NCBI GenBank assembly: GCA_038889235.1
Contig: JAWAHN010000001.1
Location: 344,499 to 408,498 of the forward strand
Reading direction: 5' to 3'
Origin: Candidatus Jordarchaeales archaeon
Lineage (GTDB): Archaea > Asgardarchaeota > Jordiarchaeia > Jordiarchaeales > Freyrarchaeaceae
Length of the DNA: 64,000 bases
Below, one piece after another: positions 15,172 to 25,003 of this stretch. Under the pieces are notes generated by a model. The model was not told the DNA's origin and did not search any database. It worked only from the letters and a program-made list of their open reading frames with translations. A program made the position numbers and the translations under genes. Numbering within the stretch: the stretch's first letter is position 1; each line of letters opens with the position of its first letter.

Positions 15172-16911
15172 TTAGAGCATTCTACGCCTGAGTTCCTGTA
15201 TTTTCTTCTCCACTCTGGAGACGAACTTGTCCTTCTTTTTCTCCTGCTCTTCCACTAGTTTTTCGTAAACCTCCTTCGATATTCTCCCAGCGGCGAACCT
15301 CTTCCTAATGAACTCTATGGTTGCCCTTGCCTGCTCGGCTTGCGCTATAGACATTTCAAGTTCCTCGAAGTCTGCAGCGTACTGCTTGTTTAGGGAGAGA
15401 AGCTTTTCCTTCTCTTCTTTTATCCGCCTGTCTATGGATGAAAGCTGCTTTTCTATGTCCTCCAAGCGCTTCGCATACTCGAACTTTTTCACTTTTCGTA
15501 GGGCGCGCTTTTCTTCCAGCTCGTCGCGCTCGAGCAGAAGGAGGTGTTTTTCTTCGTAGAGGTCGCAAAGCCTGCCTAGGAGAGCATACTCCTCTCTGAC
15601 TTCAACCATGACGGGCTTAACCGGGGCCCGCGCCCTGAACGTGAACAGAGCTAAAGTGAAAATGAGAAGGATTGCCGCGACGAAGAATATGGGCTCAGAG
15701 TAGAGTGAAATAGGTGAGGAGGTGTAGTACACGTACACTGGGAACGAGTGGTTTGGAAGTATGTCGTCGAACTTGTAAAGGAACAATGACGCTCTGCCTA
15801 ACAGGAGTCCCGTGAATATGGGGGGCGATGGCGGATACAATGCTTGAGGCGATAGGCTACCGCTCAAAGCTATTACTGATAGCGACGCGGGAATTATTGC
15901 GTCGTAACTCGGAGTCGCCGGGAACGCGAAAACATAGTGGTCATATATTTTGATGTGGTAGAACGGCATTGGTATCCGGTACTTGACATAGTAGATGTAG
16001 TGGTCGTTCTGCTCTAAGGGGATGCGGGGAAATACGGCTATGTGGTCTCCTTCAACCCAGGCGCCTATAACGTCGATGCCGTCATACGCCAAAAGTTGCA
16101 CGACGAACGGAGGTACTTTACATTCAAGTTTCAAGGCGGTCTGCGGTCCTTCATTTCTAACCATGTAGAGGTCTATGACCTCTATTCCCCTCCAAGGATC
16201 AACTTGAACGTACCTGAGACTCCACTCGAACTTGATCAAGGTCCCGTAGTATTTCACAGTCATGGGGGTTGCATTGAACGCGCCTATGTTTGCATCGGTT
16301 ATTCTGAGCGACCCATTCACGAGTACGGCGCCGCTAGGGTAGGGGTATTGGGGTATGGCGCCTTCATGGAAAGATATGATGATGGAACAGTTCAAGATCG
16401 GGTGGGGGATCACAGGGTATCTGTAAAGGGTTGCATAGAGAGAGGAGGAATTTGGGGTAACCAGGTTAGCGAATGTCTGGGTTACGGTGAAGTTGTAGCT
16501 CCACCCCGGCGGGACATTGTGGTCAAAAAACACGCGCTTAGCGTAGTGAAAAGCAAAAGAACTGTCTATCACATCTTTAACTTCTAAGGGGACCCCACTG
16601 TTATCAACTGCTGAAAAAGATATCATGCCCTGATGGAGCTCCGGAGGGTAAAAGATGTCTATGAAGGACGCTGCTTCAATGCCAGTATTCACTACGCTGA
16701 AAGAGTCGGTAACACATACGAGTCCGTAAGAGTTTATCTTAATGCTTCTGTTAAGCACTTGAATGCTAAGCGACGGAAAAGGCTGCGCATCCGTGGAGCA
16801 GGATGTTAACTCCTTACCGGCATGTTGATGTTGGAGGGTGTAGGGGGAGAGAACGCAACCAGTAACGGGTGTAAGTGCATATAGTACAAAGATGAGGGAG
16901 ATTAAAAGCAT
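15172..16911 (-). CDS. Ribophorin I-like membrane protein (putative OST subunit)
   Basis: A 579-residue protein with a signal peptide, a large extracytoplasmic beta-rich domain (to about residue 415) with several N-x-S/T sites, one membrane helix (about 420-440, in EPIFFVAAILLIF) and a cytosolic coiled-coil tail of about 140 residues. Size, topology, the YYT...EP..VAA segment entering the helix and the Tyr/Lys-rich end (ISKEVYEKL) recall eukaryal ribophorin I, a subunit of oligosaccharyltransferase. Homologues are known from Asgard archaea. This is my reading from memory of the family, not an alignment. ATG at 16911 lacks a ribosome site; a perfect AGGAGGGAG six bases before CTG at 16935 would add eight residues (LNRKSALL) and a positively charged signal-peptide start. 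Confidence 0.6.
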   Translation of the reverse strand: MLLISLIFVLYALTPVTGCVLSPYTLQHQHAGKELTSCSTDAQPFPSLSIQVLNRSIKINSYGLVCVTDSFSVVNTGIEAASFIDIFYPPELHQGMISFSAVDNSGVPLEVKDVIDSSFAFHYAKRVFFDHNVPPGWSYNFTVTQTFANLVTPNSSSLYATLYRYPVIPHPILNCSIIISFHEGAIPQYPYPSGAVLVNGSLRITDANIGAFNATPMTVKYYGTLIKFEWSLRYVQVDPWRGIEVIDLYMVRNEGPQTALKLECKVPPFVVQLLAYDGIDVIGAWVEGDHIAVFPRIPLEQNDHYIYYVKYRIPMPFYHIKIYDHYVFAFPATPSYDAIIPASLSVIALSGSLSPQALYPPSPPIFTGLLLGRASLFLYKFDDILPNHSFPVYVYYTSSPISLYSEPIFFVAAILLIFTLALFTFRARAPVKPVMVEVREEYALLGRLCDLYEEKHLLLLERDELEEKRALRKVKKFEYAKRLEDIEKQLSSIDRRIKEEKEKLLSLNKQYAADFEELEMSIAQAEQARATIEFIRKRFAAGRISKEVYEKLVEEQEKKKDKFVSRVEKKIQELRRRML

Positions 16912-17117
16912 TAAAAGTGCGCTTTTGCGATTCAGCGTAGGCTCCCTCCTATCTAGCCGTAAGCGTAAAGGTAACTTTTCATCTCCCAGCGTCCGACGTG
17001 AATTGGGAGTTCTTTCCCTTTCGAAAGGGATTAATTATTTTACGCGTTTTGACGGCTTTAGCTTTTTATTTATCTTTTTAGTTAATTACTTTTGCGGTTA
17101 AAAGGTGGTGAGGGGCC

Positions 17118-17564
17118 TTGGCTGACCTGACTAGAGTTTACCCTGAAAGGCCTCTTGTCGGCGTTGGGGGTGTCGTATTTAGAGAAAAAGAGGTGCTTAT
17201 CGTTAGGAGGGGAAGTGAGCCTTCTTATGGAAAGTGGTCTATTCCAGGTGGGCTCGTCAACCTGGGGGAGACCGTTGCTGAAGCTTGCGCTAGAGAGGTT
17301 GAGGAGGAGACGGGGATCATAGTTGAGGTTGGCGAGGTTGTTGATGTATGTGACTACATAGAAAGGGATGCCGACGGAAGGGTTAGATTCCACTACGTCA
17401 TAATCGACTTCCTAGCCGTCCCTATTGGCGGGGCTCTCAGAGCTGGAAGCGACGTCCTAGACGCTAAGTTCGTCAAGATTGATGAGCTGAACGATTATGA
17501 TTTAACGAGGACTGCGCGTAGGGTGTTCGAGAAGCTTGGGTGGCTGAGCGGTGGGGTTGGCTAG
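17118..17564 (+). CDS. Nudix hydrolase
   Basis: A 148-residue protein with a complete Nudix box (GGLVNLGETVAEACAREVEEETGI, about residues 47-70), whose REVEE glutamates bind the catalytic magnesium. It is of the ADP-ribose pyrophosphatase/NUDT general type, cleaving nucleoside diphosphate-linked substrates; the exact substrate cannot be told. TTG at 17118 has GGTGAGGGG just upstream. The stop overlaps the end of the convergent PDCD5 gene by four bases. Confidence 0.88.
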   Translation: MADLTRVYPERPLVGVGGVVFREKEVLIVRRGSEPSYGKWSIPGGLVNLGETVAEACAREVEEETGIIVEVGEVVDVCDYIERDADGRVRFHYVIIDFLAVPIGGALRAGSDVLDAKFVKIDELNDYDLTRTARRVFEKLGWLSGGVG

Positions 17565-17944
17565 TCTTTTTTCAAGGCGTCAGACAGGTCTACAGGAGCA
17601 CGCTCCCCCCGTCTTTTAATCATTATCTTTGGTTCTACTCCTTCTATTTTCCGCTCCATTTTCATGATGTCTACCTCGGTCAGTCTCCTGTTTATGAGGC
17701 CGTTAGCGAAGATGTAGACTATGGCGTTCTCTATTTTCTCGGCTACGGCAGGCTTTGCCGCCTTTATCTTGGCGAGATAGCGCCTCGCCTCTTCTGTAAG
17801 AGCCACGCTGAAGAGGCGCTCCTTGGATTTTTCAATATTTTCTTTTTCACTTTTCTGTTGTTCGACAGTTATCTTCTTCGCAGTCTCCTTCATCATTTGC
17901 AGAAGCTTGCGGCTTTTAATTAGCTCCAGCTCGTCGTCCGACAT
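17561..17944 (-). CDS. PDCD5/TFAR19-family DNA-binding protein
   Basis: A 127-residue helical, basic protein matching the archaeal/eukaryal PDCD5 family: an N-terminal DDELELI helix, then EEARRYLAKIKAAKPAVAEKIENAIVYIF, a Gly-containing turn and the family end pattern of a basic KIMIKRRGE segment. Members bind DNA and in eukaryotes the prefoldin/TRiC system. ATG at 17944 has GGGAG 6 bases upstream. In many archaea this gene lies near ribosomal protein genes, which are absent here. Confidence 0.8.
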   Translation of the reverse strand: MSDDELELIKSRKLLQMMKETAKKITVEQQKSEKENIEKSKERLFSVALTEEARRYLAKIKAAKPAVAEKIENAIVYIFANGLINRRLTEVDIMKMERKIEGVEPKIMIKRRGERAPVDLSDALKKD

Positions 17945-18052
17945 TTTGAACTCCCAATGCTACAAAGCAGGCGACTCAAATAACTTTTTTGATCCCCTTG
18001 GGTTCCCTTGGTTAGGGGGCACGCCGCAGCCAGGTATGTCAACATAAAAGGG

Positions 18053-18062
18053 CATAAAAAAT
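18053..18062 (+). promoter_or_regulatory. TATA box of the PhoU-like gene
   Basis: CATAAAAAAT after a GGG BRE-like run, about 42 bases before ATG 18099. It puts the transcript start near 18082, which excludes the longer open frame beginning at 18072. Confidence 0.5.
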
Positions 18063-18098
18063 GAATGCAAATTGTTTTTCTGGGAAAGCGGGCTTCTA

Positions 18099-18908
18099 AT
18101 GCTTGGAGGACTTGGGGTTTTGGAAGAAGAGAGAAGAGTGGTTGTTAGAAGCAGGGAAGAGCTCGAAAAAGTGGTGCACACCATAGAGCTGCTATACGTC
18201 GAAGGCGTTAGATCCTTAAGGATAGAGTTGGAGGAGCCTTTGACCGGCGTCGACTTAGAGAAAATCAACAGTGTGCTCCGCAGGTTGCCGGGTTTCGAAA
18301 TCTCGCTTTGCACTCCGAGGAACATAGTTCTCCAAGACGTGATGGAATCTTCCCCCGACGAGGTTTTCAAGATAATATACGAGGCGACCAAAAAACTCTT
18401 CGACGACATACTGGAGGCTGTTGAAAAAGAGGACGCTGAGATTGCTGAGGCCATTGAGAACGCACATGACATCGTTCATAGGTACGCTCAGCGCTTCAGA
18501 AGGCATATTTCGCAGAGTCCTAGAAAGGCCAGGGAGCTCTTTGAGAAGGCCGGGCACGTGACGTTCCTAGAAAAGGTGGCAGACTACTTGGCTCACACAG
18601 CGCACGCCGTAGCTAGAAGGGGGATTTTTGGGGGTATGAAGCAAGAGGTGATCAGAGTCATGAGAATGACGAAGGACCTACTCGAGGCGTCTTTCGAAGC
18701 GTATAAGAAAGGAGAGAGAGGGAAAGCGGACGCTATAATCAGGGCGGAAGAGTTTCTCCAGAAGGAGATTAGCAGGTTGATGGAGAAAGCCGTGGGGTTA
18801 CCTGACAGGTTTTACAGGCTCCCAGTGGAAGCAGTGCTCATACACATGAACGAGATAATAAAGGGGATACACCAGGTGGCTTTAGACCTCCTGAAAAGCG
18901 AAAAGTGA
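18099..18908 (+). CDS. PhoU-like (DUF47-type) helical protein
   Basis: After a short alpha/beta N-terminus (residues about 1-85, partly strand-like: RSLRIELEEPLTG), the rest is a helical bundle with acidic/basic helices typical of PhoU/DUF47 proteins, which bind metals and regulate phosphate transport. Examples are EAIENAHDIVHRYAQRFRRH and VADYLAHTAHAVARRGI. ATG at 18099 was chosen from the TATA position. No phosphate transporter gene is adjacent, so its partner is unknown. SepF follows about 90 bases downstream. Confidence 0.6.
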   Translation: MLGGLGVLEEERRVVVRSREELEKVVHTIELLYVEGVRSLRIELEEPLTGVDLEKINSVLRRLPGFEISLCTPRNIVLQDVMESSPDEVFKIIYEATKKLFDDILEAVEKEDAEIAEAIENAHDIVHRYAQRFRRHISQSPRKARELFEKAGHVTFLEKVADYLAHTAHAVARRGIFGGMKQEVIRVMRMTKDLLEASFEAYKKGERGKADAIIRAEEFLQKEISRLMEKAVGLPDRFYRLPVEAVLIHMNEIIKGIHQVALDLLKSEK

Positions 18909-18996
18909 GAGTGTCATGTTTTGTTGGTAAGATTGGAGGAACATTAACGCATATAACCTTGAAATTTGGGAGGCTTTCTTCGGAGGTTGCCTAAGA

Positions 18997-19563
18997 ATGG
19001 GAATAGCTGGGTTCTTGAAGAAAATTGGTGGGCGCACAAGAGAGAAGGAGAAAGCCCTGACAGCCGCGCAATGCCTAGATGACGACCTCAACGAGTTCAA
19101 CCTCTGCCCCCCGGAGGAGATATACATAAAGTCGCTGCCGCTAATAACGCTTTCAGACGTGCAAAAAGTGGTAACGGAGCTCAAAGCGGGAAACATAGTG
19201 ATACTTCACATAAAACCCATGCTACAGAGGGATAAGACGAGGAACGAGTTGAAGCGTGCAGTCGACCAGCTGAGAGGGGTATGTCGCCAAATAGAGGGAG
19301 ACATAGCCCAACTTGGAGGAGAGTACATAATAATCACGCCTGGGCCATTCGTTAGAATATACAAGCCTGAGCCGAGAAAAGTAGAGGAGAAAGAGGAGAG
19401 CGAGGCGAAGGAGGAGGCGAAGGAGGAGGCGAGCAGTAGTCCGATAGTTTCAGGTAGGAGGCCTTACAGTTTCGAGCACGCGAAGCTGGGGGCGGGCCGT
19501 GAAACACAGCCCGACCAGGCGGTTCTAGCCACCGCGCGTTCTTCGACCTTCGGCAATTTCTAG
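18997..19563 (+). CDS. sepF: SepF-like cell division protein with C-terminal extension
   Basis: SepF anchors FtsZ to the membrane. The protein begins with an amphipathic helix (MGIAGFLKKIGGRTREKEKAL), the membrane-targeting element. Residues about 45-125 carry the SepF core: YIKSLPLITLSDVQKVVTEL, GNIVILHIKPML, ELKRAVDQLR, GDIAQLGGEYIIITP. Archaeal SepF normally ends soon after this core, but here about 55 further residues follow, first Glu/Lys/Ala repeats and then a Ser/Gly-rich tail. ATG at 18997 has GGAGGT 9 bases upstream. It indicates FtsZ-based division; no ftsZ is in the window. Confidence 0.85.
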   Translation: MGIAGFLKKIGGRTREKEKALTAAQCLDDDLNEFNLCPPEEIYIKSLPLITLSDVQKVVTELKAGNIVILHIKPMLQRDKTRNELKRAVDQLRGVCRQIEGDIAQLGGEYIIITPGPFVRIYKPEPRKVEEKEESEAKEEAKEEASSSPIVSGRRPYSFEHAKLGAGRETQPDQAVLATARSSTFGNF

Positions 19564-19706
19564 TACGAAGAAAGTTGTTTTGGCTTCCCCTCATTTTAAA
19601 AATTCGCGGCTTGTTTTTGGAAAAGGATAAGTGGTCTCAGCAACTTGTTTTTTATTGTTGAGCTGGTCCCATTAGGCCGGAAGGCTGGAGAAGGTGGGAA
19701 GGGAGT

Positions 19707-20882
19707 TTGGGAGAGGTTGGCCGCGTGGCTGTTATTGGTGCGGGAACTATGGGGTCTGATGTTTCTTTCCTCTTCGCGCTTTCTGGATGTGAAGTCGTTG
19801 TGAACGACGTGTCGGAGCGGGCGCTGAACAAGTTGAGGGCGAAGTTCGAAAAGAACATTGAGGAGTTGCAGCGTGAGGACGTGGTCAAGGAGGACGTTGA
19901 GACTGTTTGGGAGCGGGTAACCACGACGACAAATCTGGACGACGTGAAGGATGTGGACTTTGTTTTCGAGGCGGTGAATGAGGATCTAGAGTTAAAGAGG
20001 AAAGTTTTCAGGAGGCTCGACGAGCTACCGAGGAGCGTGGTACTTGCAACCAATACTTCAAGCTTGACTGTCACAGAGATAGCGGAGGGGCTGAGGGGGG
20101 CGGAGAGAGTTGGCGGAATGCACTTCTCTAATCCCCCCATAATAATGCCGCTGGTGGAAGTCGTTAAGGGGAGGGAGACAAGCGAGGAGACTCTTGAGGT
20201 CATATCCCGCGTAGCGGAGAGGCTAGGTAAGACCCCTGTCATAGTTAGGATAGATATGAGGGGGTTCATTCTCAACAGGATTCTTTTATCCGCCGGAGCA
20301 GAGGGCTTGTGGGCGATCAGTAGAGGGGAGGCGGCTGCCGAGGAGCTTGACGGCTCCATTAAAGCTATGGGGTTCCCAATAGGGCTCGCTGAGGCGGTCG
20401 ACATCATAGGTGTAGACATAGTGATGGCTGTTAGTAGAAATCTCCGCGAAGCCTACGGGGACAGATTCATGCTCCCTATGAGTATGCTTGAAGAAATGGC
20501 TAGAAAAGGTAGACTGGGGAAAAAGGCTGGAGCGGGGTTCTACGACTGGAGCGAGGGCAAGCCGCGGATAAGCGAGGGCATACAGGGAGCTTACGACGTC
20601 ACTAGGATTGTTGCGGTAGCAGCAAATGAGGCATTCTGGATAATGAGTGACGGTGTTGCTGAGCCGGAAACAATCGACAGGGTAGTCAAACTGGGGATGT
20701 TATCCCCTGTTGGAATATGCGAGCTAGCAGACGCCCTGGGACTAGACACCCTCGCGAAAACCTTGCACGAAGTTTACAAGAAGTATGGCCTAGAACTATA
20801 CAGGCTCTGCCCGCTGTTCGAGGACTACGTTAAGCATGGACGAAAGGGGAGAAGTGTCGGTAAAGGGTTTTACGAGTACTAG
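19707..20882 (+). CDS. 3-hydroxyacyl-CoA dehydrogenase
   Basis: It oxidises L-3-hydroxyacyl-CoA to 3-ketoacyl-CoA with NAD. The Rossmann start VAVIGAGTMGSDV (residues 6-18) and the catalytic His segment GMHFSNPP (about 135) are visible, followed by the dimerisation domain (GFILNRILLSAG). A second, related C-terminal domain ends GRSVGKGFYEY. At 391 residues it is the common two-tail-domain archaeal form without an enoyl-CoA hydratase part. TTG at 19707 has GGTGGG upstream. The next gene, a LarA-family protein, starts 12 bases downstream, so the two are one unit and may share a hydroxy-acid pathway. Confidence 0.9.
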   Translation: MGEVGRVAVIGAGTMGSDVSFLFALSGCEVVVNDVSERALNKLRAKFEKNIEELQREDVVKEDVETVWERVTTTTNLDDVKDVDFVFEAVNEDLELKRKVFRRLDELPRSVVLATNTSSLTVTEIAEGLRGAERVGGMHFSNPPIIMPLVEVVKGRETSEETLEVISRVAERLGKTPVIVRIDMRGFILNRILLSAGAEGLWAISRGEAAAEELDGSIKAMGFPIGLAEAVDIIGVDIVMAVSRNLREAYGDRFMLPMSMLEEMARKGRLGKKAGAGFYDWSEGKPRISEGIQGAYDVTRIVAVAANEAFWIMSDGVAEPETIDRVVKLGMLSPVGICELADALGLDTLAKTLHEVYKKYGLELYRLCPLFEDYVKHGRKGRSVGKGFYEY

Positions 20883-20893
20883 GAGGATTACCT

Positions 20894-22372
20894 GTGAGGC
20901 TGCCGGTACTCCACGGCGACAAGGTGGTTGTCGAGGAGTTCCCCGAAGAAACTGTTGTTCTAACTTCTCCTCCTACGCTGCAACCTCTCGAAAACCCCAC
21001 TGCAGCTGTACGTGAAGCCATAGAGAATCCTTTAAACGAGCAACGGTTTAGCGAGCTGTTAGGTGAGTGCAGGAACATCGTTCTGGCGTTCGACGATCCC
21101 GTCCTCCCCATACCGATCCCCAGAGAGGATCCCAGGAAAATCGTCGTGAAAGAGGTGATGGCCGCCGCAGAGGAAGCGGGAGTCAGAGTTAAGCTTCTGT
21201 GCGCTAATGGCACGCATAGAAAGTGGTCTGAGAGGGAGCTGGCGGCTATCGTAGGAGACTTTGCCAAGCGTACGTTGTGCCACGATGCTGAGGACGAGAA
21301 GAACCTCGCCGATCTAGGGTCAGCGGACGGAGCGCCAGTTGTAATAAACAAGGAGGCCGCTGAAAGTGACCTACTCGTATACGTCAATGTTACTTTTACT
21401 CCGATGAATGGAGGCTGGAAGTCGGTTAACGTTGGGCTCGGATCGTACGAGTCTATAAGTTACCACCATAACCCGGACTCCTTTGGGCGGGGCCTTATGG
21501 AGCCCGAGGTATCAGAAATGCACAAGACACTGTGGAAGATGGGTAGGGTTGTTGAGGAGAACGTCAAGGTCTTCCAAATAGAGACAATTGTGACAAATAA
21601 TCTGCAGCCAAGCCTGTCACTGGTCGGCGGGGAGGGGCTGCGAGCCCCGTTAACTCTGAAAGCCTTCTCTCTGCTCCCAAGAAGAGTGAGGGACAAGCTT
21701 AGGGGTTTTGTCAGGGCGGCTTACAGGATGGCTTACGTCAAAGCTGGAAAAGTTGTAGATGTGCACGCTGAAACTCTGAGAGTCTTGAGAAAACAGCTCG
21801 AGTTAATGGTTGAGAAACAGTTCGACATAGTGGTTGCAGGCATCCCTAACATGAGCCCCTACGCCACGTTCTCCGTCCAGAACCCCATACTTTCCGCTAA
21901 CCTAGCTTTAGGGTACGCTTTCAGCTTCCTTAGCGTCGGAAAACCGCTCCTTAGAAAGGGCGGCGTATTTGTCTTTTTCAGCCCAATGGACGAAGTCTTC
22001 CACGAAGGGCACCACCCCTCATATGTGGAGTTCTACAAAATCCTAAGCGAAACACGCGACCCATGGGAGCTGCGCGAGAAGTACGAAAAGAAGTTTGCCA
22101 AGAACGAAAAGTACGTCAGGTTGTACAGGTATGGCTATGCGTACCATGGAGCACACCCGTTCTTCGTCTGGTATGCCATTAGGCCAGCGCTAGAACAGGC
22201 GTCTGCCGTGATAAACGTCGCCCCGTCAAACTCCAAGGTCCCCGAAAAAATGGGCTTCGAGTGGGCTAGAAACTTGCGCGAAGCGCTTGGTAAAGCTTAC
22301 AGCTACGTGGGGAAAGATGCGAGCATAGTATATCCCGCCATGCCGCCAATTTTCTGCACACGAGTGGGTTAA
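20894..22372 (+). CDS. LarA-family protein (DUF2088), divergent
   Basis: A 492-residue member of the lactate racemase LarA superfamily. The N-terminal domain has the FDDPVLP and LLCANGTH motifs (His at about residue 107). However, the second His-rich metal/cofactor segment of LarA (PHP.FGFGGGAK in the paralogue at 26.9 kb) is replaced by FTPMNGGWKSVNVGLG, so nickel-pincer chemistry may differ or be lost. GTG at 20894 follows AGGAGGA. It is coupled to 3-hydroxyacyl-CoA dehydrogenase, which suggests a hydroxyacid or acyl substrate. No larB, larC or larE lies in the window. Confidence 0.78.
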   Translation: MRLPVLHGDKVVVEEFPEETVVLTSPPTLQPLENPTAAVREAIENPLNEQRFSELLGECRNIVLAFDDPVLPIPIPREDPRKIVVKEVMAAAEEAGVRVKLLCANGTHRKWSERELAAIVGDFAKRTLCHDAEDEKNLADLGSADGAPVVINKEAAESDLLVYVNVTFTPMNGGWKSVNVGLGSYESISYHHNPDSFGRGLMEPEVSEMHKTLWKMGRVVEENVKVFQIETIVTNNLQPSLSLVGGEGLRAPLTLKAFSLLPRRVRDKLRGFVRAAYRMAYVKAGKVVDVHAETLRVLRKQLELMVEKQFDIVVAGIPNMSPYATFSVQNPILSANLALGYAFSFLSVGKPLLRKGGVFVFFSPMDEVFHEGHHPSYVEFYKILSETRDPWELREKYEKKFAKNEKYVRLYRYGYAYHGAHPFFVWYAIRPALEQASAVINVAPSNSKVPEKMGFEWARNLREALGKAYSYVGKDASIVYPAMPPIFCTRVG

Positions 22373-22540
22373 CCATTTCGCAAGAATTTGCTCGGTACCC
22401 CGGCTGCTTAAAACTTCTAGTTACTCTGGGCGTGCCACCAACTGAGGACCTTGTGGCGAAGTAGGGGCTGCTCGTTTAGCATGAAGTCGGCGGTTCCCAG
22501 GTTCTGTGTAAAGTAGCTTTGGGTTGGTGTGCCGAAAATG

Positions 22541-22571
22541 TTACTCAAAAATGAGTAGCAACAAATATATT
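22541..22571 (+). promoter_or_regulatory. Riboflavin operon promoter with palindromic operator
   Basis: TACTC (22542-22546) and GAGTA (22553-22557) form an inverted repeat, extended outward by GTT/AAC, immediately before the TATA box AAATATATT (22563-22571). The palindrome covers the BRE position. Archaeal riboflavin genes are controlled in several lineages by RbkR, whose operators I recall as TTACT/AGTAA-type palindromes; the match is suggestive only. Confidence 0.5.
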
Positions 22572-22603
22572 ATGGAGGTGTGTTTCGTAAGTCAGGTGCT
22601 AAC

Positions 22604-23771
<1,168 letters not shown>

Positions 23772-23795
23772 AGTGGTGTTCGTGTGGTGATTGTG

Positions 23796-24227
23796 ATGGC
23801 GAATGAGGATGTAAGGCTTGGTATTGTCGTCTCCGAGTTTAACTACGACATAACATACCTAATGCTGCAAAGGGCACTGGACCACGCCGAGTTCCTCGGC
23901 GTAAAGGTTGTTAAAGTTGTTAAGGTTCCCGGCGTCTTCGACATGCCCCTAGCGGTCAAAAAGCTCTTGGAGAGGAACGACGTTGACGCAGTAGTTACAA
24001 TAGGGGCTGTCATGAAAGGTGACACAGACCACGACCAGGTTGTGGCACAGCACGCGGCGAGAAAGATTGTTGACTTGTCCGTGGAGTATAATAAGCCTGT
24101 GGCGCTGGGCGTCTCCGGTCCTGGGATGACTAGAATGGAGGCCATGGAGAGGATAGAGGAGTACCCGAGGAGAGCGGTTGAGGCCGCCGTGAAAATGGTT
24201 AGGCGCTTAAGGGAGATCTCAAAGTAG
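23796..24227 (+). CDS. ribH: 6,7-dimethyl-8-ribityllumazine synthase
   Basis: It condenses the ribB product with the ribitylaminopyrimidine. The lumazine synthase motifs are SEFNYDIT (residues about 11-18), [15 protein letters not shown] (about 45-59), [12 protein letters not shown] with the catalytic His (about 74-85), and [11 protein letters not shown] at 23796 has GGTGA 8 bases upstream; GTG at 23784 is an alternative. Family length is about 145 residues. It is 24 bases after ribC and 11 bases before arfA. Confidence 0.92.
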   Translation: MANEDVRLGIVVSEFNYDITYLMLQRALDHAEFLGVKVVKVVKVPGVFDMPLAVKKLLERNDVDAVVTIGAVMKGDTDHDQVVAQHAARKIVDLSVEYNKPVALGVSGPGMTRMEAMERIEEYPRRAVEAAVKMVRRLREISK

Positions 24228-24238
24228 GGGGGCCGCGC

Positions 24239-25003
24239 TTGATAAAGATAACATTGGTCCAGCTGGACAACTATGGTCCGTGGACTGAGGAGCTTGGAAA
24301 TGACAGGGAGGCGGACATTCAGGTTCTTCAGTCGGAGCTCTACGCCGACCTTCAGAGGATGTTTTCAGCCAGAGGTGGGCTACTCTTTTTCTCTCGTTTT
24401 GATAACATGCTGGCTGTCTCGAACGGTGTAAGCATCAGGGAGCACGAGATGATACTTAGAAGTGTGGCTAGAAGGTACCCTGTCACTGTGAGCATGGGCA
24501 TCGGATTGGGGGAGACGGCTTACGAGGCACAACGCGCTGCGACGCGAGCCCTACAGAGTAAGGGGAGCGCTCAGTCCTCTGAGAGGAGGGCTGTCTTAGC
24601 TTACAACGGTAATGGTGCGACGAAGGAGGGTTACGTCCAGATGGCACACATAGATGTCAACAATTTTACTGGAAACGTGACTGACAAAGAGGACGCTTAC
24701 AAGGCAATGTACCTCGTATCAAGTCTGACGACTATCCTGATGAAGCTTTCAATGGATAAGGGTGCGCTCACCTTCTTCAATGGCGGGGACAACTTCATAT
24801 CTGTGTGCAATGGGCTAACTGAGTGCGACTTTAGAGAGATTTTCGATAAACTTGAGACGAGCACAGGCTTAAAGTTCAAGGCTGGCGTCGGCTTTGGGAG
24901 GAACGCTTGCGAGGCGCTTGCGAGAGCGAACGAGGCGCTCTCCAGGATAAGAAGGGGGCTGACGAGAGAGCAAATACTGTTCCTAGGAGGACCGCCCGGG
25001 TGA
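24239..25003 (+). CDS. arfA: GTP cyclohydrolase III (ArfA)
   Basis: It opens the imidazole ring of GTP to the formylamino-pyrimidine, the first step of archaeal riboflavin and F420 synthesis. The protein begins MIKITLVQLDNYGPWTEELG and has two related halves. Each is a cyclase-like fold with a metal site: GLLFFSRFDNMLAVSNG in the first (about residues 42-58) and ALTFFNGGDNFISVCNG in the second (about 177-193). At 254 residues it is full length. TTG at 24239 follows a GGGGGG run. Its TGA overlaps the GTG start of the amidohydrolase gene. Confidence 0.93.
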   Translation: MIKITLVQLDNYGPWTEELGNDREADIQVLQSELYADLQRMFSARGGLLFFSRFDNMLAVSNGVSIREHEMILRSVARRYPVTVSMGIGLGETAYEAQRAATRALQSKGSAQSSERRAVLAYNGNGATKEGYVQMAHIDVNNFTGNVTDKEDAYKAMYLVSSLTTILMKLSMDKGALTFFNGGDNFISVCNGLTECDFREIFDKLETSTGLKFKAGVGFGRNACEALARANEALSRIRRGLTREQILFLGGPPG

